From assembly GCA_008973525.1 (NCBI GenBank), contig WACJ01000522.1:186001-250000 (forward strand): a stretch of 64,000 nucleotides of DNA. The letters run 5' to 3'. The notes below the pieces were generated by a model. It had not been told where the DNA came from, searched no databases, and saw only the letters and a list, made by a program, of their open reading frames with translations. Within the stretch, counting starts at the first letter, position 1; each line of letters begins with the position of its first letter. Of this stretch, positions 35,026 through 47,284 are shown piece after piece. This DNA is from Stenopsyche tienmushanensis. Lineage: Eukaryota; Arthropoda; Insecta; Trichoptera; Stenopsychidae. Made by a program: the position numbers and the translations under genes.

Positions 35026-35149
35026 TAATGTCCACAGAATATGGTCTGATTTCGTGAACGCATCTCGGCATGGATATAGAGAAACAGACATCAGACAGCG
35101 ACTGACTGGATTGGGGGTTCATTATAAATCGAACCCATTTCCTGCGCTA

Positions 35150-35870
35150 CTGTATAGTCTTTTCCGGATTACCCCGAACTAGCCACACAAAGAGTGTCTT
35201 CCACTGATCCTTTAGCCCCACGAGAAACACTACGCGCGGAGCGTCCAGGCGCCCACCTCTTTTGCTCCACGCTCTCCAGAGGAGGCGAGTTTTTGCAGGA
35301 AAGACCAGCTTCAGATCATATGCACCCGAAGGTGCGATGGAGGAGGAAAGGACTAAGGTTCAAGGGAGTTACTTCCGCGGGCTCACTGCCACCACGAGTC
35401 CAACCTCGGTTTGAAGGGAGGCTACAGCAGATGACAGACTGCAGGAGCTACCCCTTCCCTATGGTACTCGTATTGGTTCGGTTGGTATCGGTTGGGTCGT
35501 TTATAGTACCTAGCTACGGAGACGAGTCGCCGTTCGAACAGCCTAAAATCGTTGTCCCCTGTTTGCCTAAACTTTTGAGGATAGTGGTGAGCATTTGACA
35601 CAGTCTCAACTAACTACTGTAATCGGCTATTCCACACACCCCTTTGTGGGTACGCAGCACAGGGTAACCTGCGCACCCAACTTGTGTTAGTTGGGCTACC
35701 AGCAGCGTTTGATGAGCAAACCGACGAGGTTACTTTCGCACACCTCTACTCCACATTATTACCCCAGGGATTCAACTATTGCCCACGGGCGTAGGGTCGG
35801 CTCGCCTCCCCCCTGCGGTTTTATGTGTGGACACTGTGGAGTCTAACACCCACCCTGACTCGATATGGAC
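35150..35870 (+). repeat. GC-rich dispersed repeat, copy 2
   Basis: The left half (35175-35450) is the inverse of copy 3 at 56.68-56.95 kb (CAGATGACAGACTGCAGGA against TCATCTGCTGCAG and so on). The right half (35440-35860) is the inverse of copy 1 at 14.04-14.46 kb. In frame it reads VPSYGDESPFEQP. The three copies together outline one element of at least 0.7 kb; no known protein domain is identified. Confidence 0.65.
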
Positions 35871-36430
35871 ATCCTGAAATCTTATTCTCGCAGATCTTAG
35901 ATTCAATATTTTACCCTCGTAAAGAGATTACCCTCGTAGTTAAAGAATTGTTCGGATTCTTAATGCATAACACCAACTGGAATGTGTTAATTTTATATTT
36001 AATATTACATGATTTAAACGGATTTTTCAAACATAAAAGGCGGGAAATTATTAGTGGACTTTATGACAATTTGGCGAAACAAATTTTCGCTTATATTATG
36101 AATGAATACATTTTCTGTTTGAATTCACAGTCTACAAAACTGACTGTTATTAAAATCCTTATTTAAGCCCATATGTTTACCCGCTCACTCATATAATCCG
36201 GATTACTGTTTTTCCCATGTAACGGCCTGGGGATTAACAATAAATTTTAAGGTTCAGGAGCCATCTTCATGCATACACATCCATACTAATATTTCAATTT
36301 ATTAATATACACAAATAAGACAAACATTTTTGCACATAAAGCACACACGCTCGCTCGCATAAATAATTTTTTGCCGGGCTCAAAGTGTGTACTATTTGAG
36401 ATTCGTTTTTCGAATTTATGTCGTATTGTA
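35871..36430. other. AT-rich stretch, nothing recognised
   Basis: A 113-codon frame crosses the repeat border (35825-36166) and has no recognisable motif. Confidence 0.4.
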
Positions 36431-36439
36431 GAAGAAGCG

Positions 36440-36870
36440 CACTTAATGCTTAACCAAGAGGGGAATAAAATCCGCGAGAGTAAACAAACCCTTAAATTTA
36501 ACGGTGTCCAAATAAATTTAAGTGTCTAATAAAATGCAAACAGACTGATTAAGTTAACAGAAGGTGTATTTCAAACTGTCATCTATAAATTTGTTCGCTC
36601 CCCATAATTTAATGGGGGTGGGCTTAATTGCTCAAAGAAATAAATGCGAGATGGCAAAAGGCTGCCGAGCTTTAAAAATATAAAAAGACCTGATAATTTT
36701 GAATCGTGATAAGTGAAATGTTTTCTTTGGCAAGATATCCGCGTCCTTCGGAGGGTGGCTTTTTTCACAAAGCTTTTTTTGAGATTTTGATTACCCAAAG
36801 AAGGGCTGCGTATTCTATTGTTTGTAGCGGGGGCATTAAAATGAGTGGGTGAATCTATTTCTTATCTCGT
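36440..36870. other. non-repetitive block; candidate cis-regulatory island
   Basis: The block includes GGGGGTGGGCTTAATTGCTC, CCGCGTCCTTCGGAGGG and AGCGGGGGCATTAAAATGAG. It has no coding and no partner in the window. Confidence 0.22.
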
Positions 36871-37067
36871 TTTCAGGGGGTGAAATTTCTGTCAATAATT
36901 TGGGAGTGAATAAAAATAATTTTAATTGTGAAAAAATACAAATTTACATAATTCAAATGTTTTTACATCGTCCCTTTGATTTATTGTTACAATGAAATAA
37001 TAACAAGGGATTTAAAACGTATTAGCATATCGTGTTATAAAATTGGTAAGAATTGAGTGGCCATAAA

Positions 37068-37140
37068 GTCTGTGTGTCTAATCGGTCCGCTTTTCGGACT
37101 GCTGATATGACAAATGAGCGCCTCGCAATCGGACGCCATA
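37068..37140 (+). repeat. dispersed repeat pair, member 2
   Basis: About 73 bp similar to 34947-35020, same orientation, 2.1 kb apart. Confidence 0.65.
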
Positions 37141-38670
37141 CATATATTTGGGATTAGGGAGTTTCTTTATCACCTTGCCTTGATCGAATCTAAATGTTTG
37201 GATTTAATTATCGTAGAGCATTAGAAATATGATACGGATTTCGCCATCATCTTTACTGATCTTATGAATTACGCTCACATACCTACATTCCATATTTGGT
37301 CTGCAAGATGCAATACAAAGTTAAACACTGATACCCTGACGCACAGAAACTATTCATATTCAAGCATTTTAATTTATTTAATGAACGAATATCAAACGTT
37401 GTTTGTAGCACTTATTAGTTTCCCAACGACGATATATCGCTGCTTAGCATCCAAAGGATAAATATACCTTTTTAAGCTCACTATTCATCATTTGGTTTAA
37501 ATATTATGCTCCAAAACTTCCACATCAGAAGCCAATGGGATTATTTAATGCAAATTCCAATTATTTTCTTAAATAATATTATCATTAAAATAGTCCGTGG
37601 AGTATATTTAAGCTGTTCAAATTCATACAGCATAGGAGTGGGCTAATTTGTTAAATCCATATGGACACGTCGAGCTTCCAAGAGCTTTATTATTAATCGT
37701 GATTTAAAATGGCTCTTCTATTGAATCTAAATTAATTATAAATGTTCAACAAAGTTCCACATCATACGATCGCTCCTCGGCGAGTCTTATTCATCCGAAG
37801 GGCTTTAAATTGTAGAAGTTGCGTGGGTCCAGTCACGCTATTGCACATAAAGAATGCTACTTTATCAATGTTGGGTTCTATACATTGCAAAAATTTATGA
37901 GCCCAACTCTTCCTCGTATACTACAGTGGCATTTCATTTATAATACGGTAATATTTATTTTATGTTTTGCTCGAATTTTCTGATATGCATTTGAGTCAAT
38001 GGAATTTTCTGGGTTTAGTTCGACGCAAAACAAAACGTTATGGGTCTCGAGGCTAAATATGAGGCTGATATCCAGCTGAGAGGCTTAAGTGGTCAGTCTG
38101 GGGTTATGGGGTGAAGTGCTACCCCAATCGGTTATTGCGTTGACGTACTAATATATTGCCGTAATATCGGTAACGCCACCATATTTGTCGGTGGTATCAA
38201 TTGAACCGGTTGGAAGTTGCACCCACACGTGGAATAGTACGTGTCAAGACCAATGTATAAACCTCACGCCCTCACAATGCTAACCAATTTATTTTTCAGC
38301 AGAGCTGGACGATTTTAACGATTTTTTTCCATTTTCCACTTAAAAATGTTCGTCGAGGCTGGCTGCTCGCAAATATCCACAACGTACAAAAAAAACCTGC
38401 ATGGATTGTCTTTATCCGTGCTGATTCAATTATCTACATCAATGTGTTAAAAATGTCACGGGAAATTGTCGAATTGATTTAAATTTATCAAAATGAACTT
38501 TTAAGCATAATATATATACATTAATACATATCAGCTTTTATAATGAGTGTGCTAAAATCAATTAAAAGTTATGAAAGGATTAAGATCTGATCGGGAGGTC
38601 ATGGACATGCATGATAAAGCGGAAATTGTCAACTTCACCTTTCGCTGCCATTTCTTTACGGCACACAGTA
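37141..38670. other. AT-rich stretch, nothing recognised
   Basis: No transposon protein or splice-supported coding is seen; 37780-38300 is mildly GC-richer and non-repetitive. Confidence 0.4.
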
Positions 38671-38675
38671 GTTAC

Positions 38676-39302
38676 TAGGGAATCCAAACCCGAGGAAATT
38701 AGTCCCAGGATCCTTAAAAAATTCAAATATTATTTTGAAAATACCCTGGATCTGATTTTGGTAGCCAGGCAACTTGCTGCTGAAAATACACGCTCAGCTT
38801 CCACACTCGTTGAAGGTATCGTTACAAATATTTAAATGCTAGTTAAATATCTAAGTATCCTTTCTGCTGAGACACGGCCTAAAGCTCGCAAAATTCCTGA
38901 TTTCCCGCCAAATTATTTATTTCCGTCGCTGCAGATGAATACTTATATATGTACTGTAATACTTTGATGTGATTCGTAATTATATTACGAAAGAATACAA
39001 AAATTCTGAACCCCGTACCTATTATATTTCATATAGATATCCCCATTATTAGAGTCGATGTGTAGTAAATACATCACCGGTAGGGAAAGGTTAATATAAC
39101 AATTTGAAAAACATATATGTACTGAATATATGTATACATAGATTAGACATTTACTACATTTATCTAGGCATCGCCTAAGCTCGTTAATTAGTAGTTACGC
39201 CACTGTTTCCAAGCGTCCAGATTTCGGCGAGAATGTCTCGATTTAGTAGCTTTCAACGTGCTGGTGAGGTGTACGATTTCTGTTAGATAAAAATTTCAAT
39301 CC
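38676..39302. mobile_element. short hAT-derived element, copy C
   Basis: The left terminus TAGGGAATCCAAACCCGAGG (38676) is followed by CCCAGGATCC, then the shared internal blocks of the family including the CATCACCGGTAGGGAAAGGT ending and the tail with ATTAGTAGTTACGCCACTGT (39186-39205), also present in copy A. At about 600 bp it has no coding capacity, so it fits a non-autonomous hAT derivative. It stops at AATCCC (39302) where LINE sequence begins. Confidence 0.65.
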
Positions 39303-40485
39303 CTGTTGTTAGATTCAGCGCCTAATGGACATCCATGGGAAATGGAGGCAACGCCAGAATCAAAACGTAGATGCGGGATAATCTCCTGCAGCTAGCGGCT
39401 GAGAGAACGAAGGCAATGATATGCAGCAGACGGAGAAGACCGAGGTTCAAGCAGCTTGTTGTTGGAGGACAAGAGGTGGAATACATCAAAACGCTGAGAT
39501 ACCTTGGGATCCTCATGGACAACAAGCTGACCTTTAGAAAATACATAGAAGAAGCTGCGCAGAAGGTGGCCAGTGGGCTTGGACGGCTCATGCTCAACAT
39601 TGGAGGGCCAAGGCCGTGCAGGAGATGTACCATAGACGAGGTAATACACTCGATCCTTCTGTATCGAGTCCCGATATGGCAGGAGTCGCTCAGACGCGAC
39701 ACCAACAGAAAGAAGCTCGCCAGAGTCCAGCGACAGGGAGCGCTCCAAGTCACCGCAGCGTACAGAACAGTGCCCGAAGACACGGATCGCTGGAATACCC
39801 CCGCTAGACCTCCAGGCAAAGAAGAAGGCCTTGGACTACGAATATACCAAAAACCGCACAGCACACGACCAGAAACTGAGAGAAGCCTTATAACAGAGAT
39901 GAGATCAGCCCAGTAAGGGAAGATGGACCCACCGACTTATCCCGGTCGTAAACCGGTGGAGGAACTGAAAACACAGCGAAACGACCTACCGCTTAACTCA
40001 GGATTTCACTGGGCATGGATGTTTCAGTGCATACCTGAACTGGATTGGCAAGGAAACATCCACGACGGGCCACCATTGCCAAGCGTAGGTTGACGATGCC
40101 TAACACACAATCACTGACTGTGAGGCTTGGGCACCCCAGAGAAATTCACTGAAACAAGCACTTTGGATAGCCGAGCTCAACGTTGACAACGTGGTCCTCA
40201 GCGTGATGGCAAGCAAGAAGAACTGGGACTTTTGGTGCGATTACATTGAATAAATCCTTAGCGCCAAAGAGGGCAGTGAAAGAGAGAGGCGCAGAACGGC
40301 TCTCCTACACTAGAATAGGGCCAGTTACCTAAAGCCAGACTACCTGTCCTCCTGAAGCAATATGAAAAACAATACCAGGTGGGCAGAGACGGACAAGGGA
40401 GGTATTTAGTCAGTAAGAATCTGACACTACTCTAGGATCAAACCCAGGGTGTCTTATGCAAAATTCCCCATCCACAGGGAAAAAA
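39303..40485 (+). mobile_element. 5'-truncated R1-clade-type LINE
   Basis: The element begins within reverse transcriptase coding and runs to a 3' end of TCCTCCTGAAGCAAT, AATCTGACACTACTC, GTGTCTTATGCAAAATTCCC and an A-rich tail at about 40480. It is related to the 24.8-26.1 kb copy but clearly diverged. The 3' parts match the 28.2-28.7 kb copy. Insertion is into hAT copy C. Confidence 0.85.
39371..39916 (+). pseudogene. R1-type reverse transcriptase C-terminal fragment
   Basis: 181 residues are open: LLQLAAERTKAMICSRRRRP, VEYIKTLRYLGILMDNKLTF, GLGRLMLNIGGPRPCRR, EVIHSILLYRVPIWQESLRR and LARVQRQGALQVTAAYRTV. This is the thumb and connection of a non-LTR reverse transcriptase of the R1/TRAS type; the usual LLYGVPIW has become LLYRVPIW. 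The catalytic DD box lies outside. After residue 140 the frame slips, since intact relatives continue SxDAxxVIAGxPP. Confidence 0.85.
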
Positions 40486-40494
40486 AAGATTCAA

Positions 40495-40620
40495 AACCTA
40501 CTAGATAGAAAGAAACTGGCGAAACTGGAAAAATAATTCAACGGCAGGGGGGCACTACGAGTTACCGTGGCATACAGATTAGTATCTAAGGGGGCGGTGC
40601 TCGTAATCTCCAGAATCTCT
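40495..40620 (+). mobile_element. second small R1-type LINE fragment
   Basis: Directly after the A-rich tail the plus strand reads RKKLAKLEK, stop, FNGRGALRVTVAYRLVSKG then AVLVISRISS. This is the same segment as ARVQRQGALQVTAAYRTV of the copy before it but a separate, diverged copy in tandem. Confidence 0.6.
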
Positions 40621-41000
40621 TCTGGCAAAAAATTCTTCCATGTCAGTTACCTATTGATTTCGTAGTTGAAAATATAATAAAAATCATACATCATCCAGAT
40701 AACCTACAAAACTAATTATTTCTAAAATAAAATAATAGTACTTAAAATACGTGTTTCCTGAATCGTGGCTCGATTCAAACATACAATAAACAGATAAGTC
40801 TCAAAACTTTGATACTTTCTGGTCGCCTCAATATTTACACCAAGATTCGTTTACTACATAGCGAGGGAGCTTTGTAAATTAATTACAAAATTAAATTTGA
40901 ATGAATATGTAATTAAGTGTCGTTTAAAAATACCGAAAGCTCATTACCAACTACCGGCACTCCACCACAATTATTCGACCCCCCGCTGCTGAAATGTCGT
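40621..41000. other. AT-rich stretch with one repeat word
   Basis: 40748-40775 shares the TTCCTGAATCGTGGCTCGAT motif with 7.75 and 57.19 kb. Nothing else is recognised. Confidence 0.4.
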
Positions 41001-41004
41001 CTCG

Positions 41005-41400
41005 AAAATCGTTCACGTTCAATGTCAAAGTCGTCGCAAAATCGGTTATCAAACGATCTTTGAATGGTGTTTGTTCGGCGGCCATATTAACGACCGTTTG
41101 ATAAATTATCAGTGTATACCCACAATTAATGCTCGCCACTTTAAAGGCCAATTCCAAGTGAAGGGTTTGGACAATTTGAAGCCTTTTCGGTATAAAATGG
41201 AAGAAGGCTGCCAACAAATGGTCCCAAATTAATCTACTTTAATTAAAACTACCCTAACGCTTTGTACGAGGGCCACTTCAGAATTTCATGATTACATTGA
41301 TTCCACCGCAACAAAGTGGTGTCCATATATTATATCGACGAATAACTCTGTCTGAACCGATTTATGCGGTGTTAAGGCTTATAGACGAATTTAATTTTTT
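41005..41400. other. non-repetitive block; candidate cis-regulatory island
   Basis: The block contains TTCGGCGGCCATATTAACGA, CCACAATTAATGCTCGCC, TTTAAAGGCC and ATTAATCTACTTTAATT. It has no repeat partner; an 88-codon minus frame has no domain. Confidence 0.27.
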
Positions 41401-41499
41401 AATCGTCGAATCATGTTTTATTAGTCTTACTAAGAACAAGTTCCATCGCAAATTTGATATATAAATTTATGATAATGTGTATATGTTGACTCCTATTAA

Positions 41500-41845
41500 A
41501 CGCATTTCAAATTGTATGTGGAGAGTCGTCGGATAGCCTTGGCAGCGGAAGGTCGTCCTTCCTGCAGCCAGATCTCTCTCGTTCTCTCTCGTATGGAATA
41601 AATAGTTATTTAGAGAAGAGAGTCTTTCTATTCGACGTCCGTCTATTCCCATCCATTTATCCAGCAACATCACGGCCCGATAGAAGAACGTCCCAAACCA
41701 TTCCGATGAGCACGAGGAGGCGGGGAACCCCCGAGAGCGCTCCCGCTTTCAACGTTACAATCCAAAAAAAAACGTACCCTTGTGGGACTGTGCTTCGAGA
41801 GCGCCTCTGCTTCACCACACTACATTGGTGTCAGAAGTGGGCTAA
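41500..41845 (+). mobile_element. LTR with possible primer-binding site
   Basis: The segment GGAGAGTCGTCGGATAGCCT through TGGAATAAATAGTTATTTAG to CAACGTTACA (41757) aligns with the LTR at 31.4-31.7 kb. A further 65 bp ends CACACTACA (41822), followed by TTGGTGTCAGAAGTGGGC, whose TGG start and position fit a tRNA primer-binding site of a Gypsy-like LTR retrotransposon. Which tRNA would prime is not clear to me. The internal region decays within a few tens of bases, so only the left end survives. Confidence 0.6.
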
Positions 41846-44325
41846 TTAAATATATTTATTAGTCTGTCCATACATATTAATAAGAAAAATCTTCATTTTA
41901 AAATCATAGCAAAGCATTAGTTCGTTTTAATGATGTAAATGCGTCTTAATATGTAATAGATTTTAAGCGTGATACATGGATAGCTCTTTCTAAATACTGG
42001 CAATACTAATTATTCGCTAAAAATGCTATAAAATATTGATTTTCTATTTAAAATGAAGTGGCGTAGATCGCTAATTTGGTCTCATTGGCTCTCTAAAAAT
42101 GAATGCAGTAACAAATTTTCTAAATTTATAAAGTAGTAAAACGTATGAGTTAATCTCTAATTTGATATAATATTAATCTGTATACGCACAAGAGGTTTTT
42201 CATACCCTGTTTGGCTTATGTGGATTTATCTTAATCTGTGTATAAAGAGGGTAGATATATTTTGTGAAATATGGGATTTATAAATAATAAAACTATAATT
42301 TATTATGTTAATTTTCCATATTTATACATACAGGTTTATCGCTTTCCGTAATCTGGAAAGCGGATACAGTGAAATCTTATGGATTGTAAATAATTTAAAT
42401 TTACGTTTAATTGAGATTTCGACACTTTTATCTCGTTCGTATAACTCAAAGGTAAAATTGCTATAATATTGGATTTATATATGAATTGGATAGGATGAGT
42501 GTGATCCTTATTCTTGAATGGCCAATAAAGAGGCCTTAGTTCAACAGTGGACGATTGTGGCTATGATATGATAACAGGATACATAAACCCTCATCTCCTC
42601 ATTCAAGTATTAAAATCAGTTTATGGAAAGTTTAATGGGGTACGGGATCGGGAGAGATTAATGAAAACTTTGCTCCGGCTTAGAATTCACAGCTGAAAAT
42701 CTATATATATTAATCCTCCCTTGCGCGTATTTAGCATGCTCGATTCGAAAAAAAAAACTAAGCTCTTATCTGTATTGCATAGCATATGAATTAGGTCGTT
42801 GGTTCGAAATGCGAAATTGAAATACGAGCAGCGTATGAGAACGTTTTATATGGCTGTAGGGTAGGAAGAGATTAATCGGTTGTAAAGCAATATACCGGTC
42901 ATGCGGCAACGATGTAGATCTAGGGAAGACAAAAAATAGGGGAGAAAAGACCGCACCAGACAAAGAAATTAAAGTAGCCCCAGTATTAAATTAGAACCAA
43001 AAAAGAAACGAATGAATTCGCCCGAAAAAGAATAAAATCAACTCTTTCCCCGAAAAAATAAAAAATCAAGCTCAAATACTGATGGCGTATATAATCGCAA
43101 ATGTACCATCGATCATCATTCATCACTCGAATACGCTTCAAAATATCATCGCATTTAAACGATACATTATTTGATGGTCCAAAATGATTGATCACTTTCA
43201 TTATGGACACATTCATGATTTCTAGTGCTGTTGGATTTAGTCGCAGTCATATGGTCTCATCGAAGCTGTGGTCGTAATTGCATGGCGAGAGTCTGATGCT
43301 TGATGCATCTCATAGCTCTCAAGTTGCCTATGCAATTGGAGCAATATGTTTCCCTAATTGGTTATAAATATTTAAAGCCACGGCTGTATTAATCGCGACT
43401 TCCATTGGACATTGGTTTCATCAAATACATGTTAGTAATGTTTATTAAATTTATTGTAAATTATTTAATAACATATGACAAATTATCATAAGCTTACAGT
43501 ACCAAGCAAAGCTGTGACAAATATTTTAAATTTAATGCCATAAAATATTCATTTAAATATATTAAAAATCTGGTGAATATTTTATACGCAACTTGTTTTA
43601 TTTGCATTTAAAAGTCGAGCGTCCTTATTAAAATACCCTATACAATGGAAGATATTTTCCGGGAAATCTTGCAAATTATATTAAATGCCTCGACCATCTT
43701 TAGATTTAATAATCTAGACGTGTAATAAACTAATCATTTATATTTACATGCTTCGGTGCCTTTTACAGTTGGCTAATTGCAATATGCATCATGATTTGTT
43801 GTGAGGAGAAATTCCACGGTGAATATTTTCTTGAGCATAATTCCGGGAAATATTAATTCCAGACTCGAGAATTGTAGCGATGTGCATTTCCATCTATTTT
43901 GAAGCACGTACGACCCTCGAATATTGAAGCGAAAAATTCTTGGAATCTCGTTTAAAATATATTGATGCTTTCAAATTCAAAAACGATAAAAAATTGCATT
44001 CAAAACCCTCGTAATTCGATTTTCTGCCAATATTCAAGCTATTTATCTCCGATTTTACATTGTATCTAATGATAATGTGATCTTTACATTGTTACGTATT
44101 TTTGACGTATTTTAACCCTTTGATGAGTATGCACGCACATGTTGTGAGCACCGCTTTATTTTAAATGCCACGCTTCTATTTCTAATACAATAACATAATT
44201 TATTCAAATTATCATCTCAAACATTAAATTTACCATATTTTTTATTATTATATTTCCAAGTTTCATAGTGTATATATTACATGGTAGTATACTTGATCAT
44301 GGACGAAAGATAAAGATCATCGCTG
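41846..44325. other. mostly AT-rich; block at 43230-43420
   Basis: 43230-43420 (GTCGTAATTGCATGGCGAGA, CCTATGCAATTGGAGCAATA) looks non-repetitive and could be regulatory. Elsewhere I see nothing, including in the short frames at 42766-43216. Confidence 0.35.
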
Positions 44326-44327
44326 TG

Positions 44328-44402
44328 ATATCCAAGAGCACGTAGGCGACGCTTAACGCTATCTGGGTGAGCCGAAGTGGGAGCTCTTATGGGCCTACTC
44401 TG
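44328..44402 (-). repeat. GCTCACCCAGAT repeat, copy 4 (inverted)
   Basis: On the minus strand: CTCCCACTTCGGCTCACCCA, GATAGCGTTAAGCGTCGCCT, ACGTGCTCTTGG. It matches the copies at 16.88, 31.15 and 32.19 kb. Confidence 0.65.
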
Positions 44403-45420
44403 AGGAACTCTTCACATGGAATTTCAATTGCGCGTTTTCAATGCATAGGAAAGCATATCATGATATATAAACATATTTCTAAATATTATTGGGTCAATGG
44501 TCTCATTAAAGAGTCTGCAAAAGGCCAATTAAATATAAATAAATATTTTCTTACACAATTCTATTTCAAGCAGGAAAGCAACAATAGCCGCTCATTCAAT
44601 TGCTGGATTAGGCATACATTTGAGATAATTTAGATTGCCACAAATTATCGACAATTACCATCGCCACGACATCTATTGTTCAATTTGCGAATACACCTGT
44701 TGTGTGTTGTAATCATAGTAATAAGGATGACACCAAATATATTGACTACATGATTCGAAACGTATTTTGGACAATCGTATTCATTATACACAATATTTAT
44801 AAATAAATATTAGCTTTATTCACTTTACTTGGTCATCCAAATGTGACGCTTAGATGTCAATACTATATAATGTTTATTAGGGTGGTCTTTATTTTTCGAC
44901 TTTTAAAAAATTGGGCGGTCTCCCCATCATATGATTTTCTGCCCCCAAAAAATAAATACATGTTTTTATTAAAAAAAAAATTTAGAGGTCGCTATCATGA
45001 GTCAAAGTTTCAGAAAAACTTTGTATGGTCACATAACTATTAATCTAATTTATTGATTCTGGTATGTTTATTAGTCTACTTTGAAGTGAAATCCCATGCA
45101 GGAAGACTCACTACTTCACTACAGTCAACCAACCCTCCTCCCCTTTCCCCATTTCTTAATTCTTTTCTGCGGGTACGTATTAAGATTGAACTCTGCTTTG
45201 CTCTTCACTTCAGTCATTAGCGAGAGCACGAGCTTTTTGTTTCCACAATTATACATATGTACTTATTTCAACATATCATAGCATCCAGAAGCAGTGACGA
45301 GAATTTATGAATTAAAAATAAAACCAATATTTAGCTTATCGACCAATCAACACCAAATCTGCATCATTCAAAGTTACCTTCAATTCGTGAAGTATTACGT
45401 TTATATTTTAACACTACAGT
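44403..45420. other. AT-rich stretch, nothing recognised
   Basis: A pyrimidine-rich section lies at 45118-45170. No coding is defended. Confidence 0.4.
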
Positions 45421-45429
45421 TATAAACAC

Positions 45430-46483
45430 TGACTTGAGAAATGGAGCTAGTGTTTTTCTGGAGCAGAAAATGGAAAAAGACATGATTTGCCTAGCTTGTA
45501 GTCATCATATAATGGTATTTATATTAGAAGCTGTTGTGAATTAATCGCTCAGTCCGTCTAGTGTTCCTGATATCCAGTTGTTTAAAAGGTTTAAGAAGAA
45601 CTGGGTTAAAATTGATCAAAGTGATTATAAAACAGTAATTTATGATATCATATCCTCAAATATCTTAGAAAATGTTAATGCAGACAAGATTTCATTCGCT
45701 CAAAAACAACTTCAAATGTATCAACCTTGAGATGACTATAAAGAGTTACTGAATCTTTCCATCATTTACTTGGAAAGAATTCCCTAAAAAGGAGTTTCAT
45801 TTAGGAAGTCTACTGATCTAAATATGCTAAATGGATGGCTAAGACTTTGTGTTACTTGAAAAAAAAGTGAAAGTGTGAAAGTTATTTGTCTTTTCAGTCG
45901 TAATATATATAAAATACTGGCTTCAAGACCCTGTCGGATATTCAGCACCAAGGAACAACTTATGGTTATTGAAAGACCCAGTATACTTTGAAAATATAAA
46001 CCAAATAATGACCAAAATTGCCATAAAAAAATATTAGGCTATTTATGACACTTGTCGGAAGAGTCTTTTGCATTTTTTGACGACGCACTTTCAATTAAAG
46101 ATAAGCAAAACATGTTTGATGCACAAAGGGTCGAAGGCATAGAAGATTGATCGAAAAGAAAAAGCATTTATGTCGAACACATCACCGAAAAAGGCATAGA
46201 AGACTTTGTGATCAGCAACTCTTTACGATTTTTCCAGATACTGGGTATCTCATCACAGTTTTTGAATAAAGACGTTGAAACTTGAAAGGATGACTCTGGT
46301 TTTAAGGCTGCAAAGAAAATGGTCCATTGTATGCGGGTAGTGAATGATATTGCTGAGATGAAGGAATATAATAAATTGATGACAATCGACGAAGAGCAAA
46401 AGCAAATATTGCTTTTGCTTGTAAAATCTTACAGAAAGAAATATCCTGATACAAAAAAATTAGCAGTTTTATCCTGAACATTT
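45430..46483 (+). pseudogene. degenerate pseudogene of an unidentified, probably dispersed protein
   Basis: The plus strand over about 1 kb keeps protein-like texture broken by many stops and shifts. The clearest parts are IEDFVISNSLRFFQILGISS then QFLNKDVET (46196-46284) and, in the next readable segment, AAKKMVHCMRVVNDIAEMKE, YNKLMTIDEEQKQILLLLVK and SYRKKYPDTKKLAVLS ending at TGA 46481-46483. The pattern 'VxNDxAExxxxxNxLxxxEEQKQxLLxxVxxxRKxxPD' is one I associate with uncharacterised proteins recurring in arthropod genomes, likely of mobile origin. No catalytic domain can be named. At least six disabling changes are visible. Confidence 0.5.
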
Positions 46484-47280
46484 ATGATTTTAGTATTTAG
46501 AAGGTGTCCTTATTTGTAATCTAAACATTAATTTTACATTAAAGAAGGTAGTACAATTTTAACCATAGACAGGCATACATCACAACAACGCGTTTATATC
46601 CAAATACTGTTACTATAATATGAATACTGAGCGATACCAATCAATGTTAAGTGACTTTTTATGGCCAAAATTGAATCATATTGATGTGTCTGATGTCTAT
46701 TTCCAGCAAGATACATCTCACACAATTTCAAGCACAATTTTGATAAATAATTGGAAATAAATTCAAACATAATGGTGATGCTCTTATTTGCTTGTTGATA
46801 TTTTCCAATTTAATATATCTGCAGAAAATAATATATCGTCCTTGCGAATCCTCTGTTATTTTTGTGTACATTTCCTATCCCGTTTTATACAAACAAACGA
46901 TATTTTTTCGACCGAAATAAATTAAATTTACCTCTTTCTTGTTATTCATACAAGTCGCCCACTCAGTATCAAAAAGAGACGCATACATTATGCTCTGATA
47001 AGTTTCCATCAACTCCGAATTGAGAATTGTTGTAATCTAAAATCATCCAGCTTTGATTTGTTTTTCGAGGAGAATGAAAGAAAATATTATCCTTTCGAAA
47101 GGACAACATTTTATCTACGAATCGAAAAGGATAATCGTAAGTCGAAAGACTTTTACATTTCATAATATGGCAAACGGAAAATGCTAAAATCTTAAAATGG
47201 AGACTTTACAATGAGTACGGAGGATATTCAAATATAAACCGGAATTTTTCTTTACATATTTATTAGTAATATATTGAAAT
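46484..47280. other. AT-rich stretch, nothing recognised
   Basis: No coding or repeat signal found. Confidence 0.45.
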
Positions 47281-47284
47281 ACAA

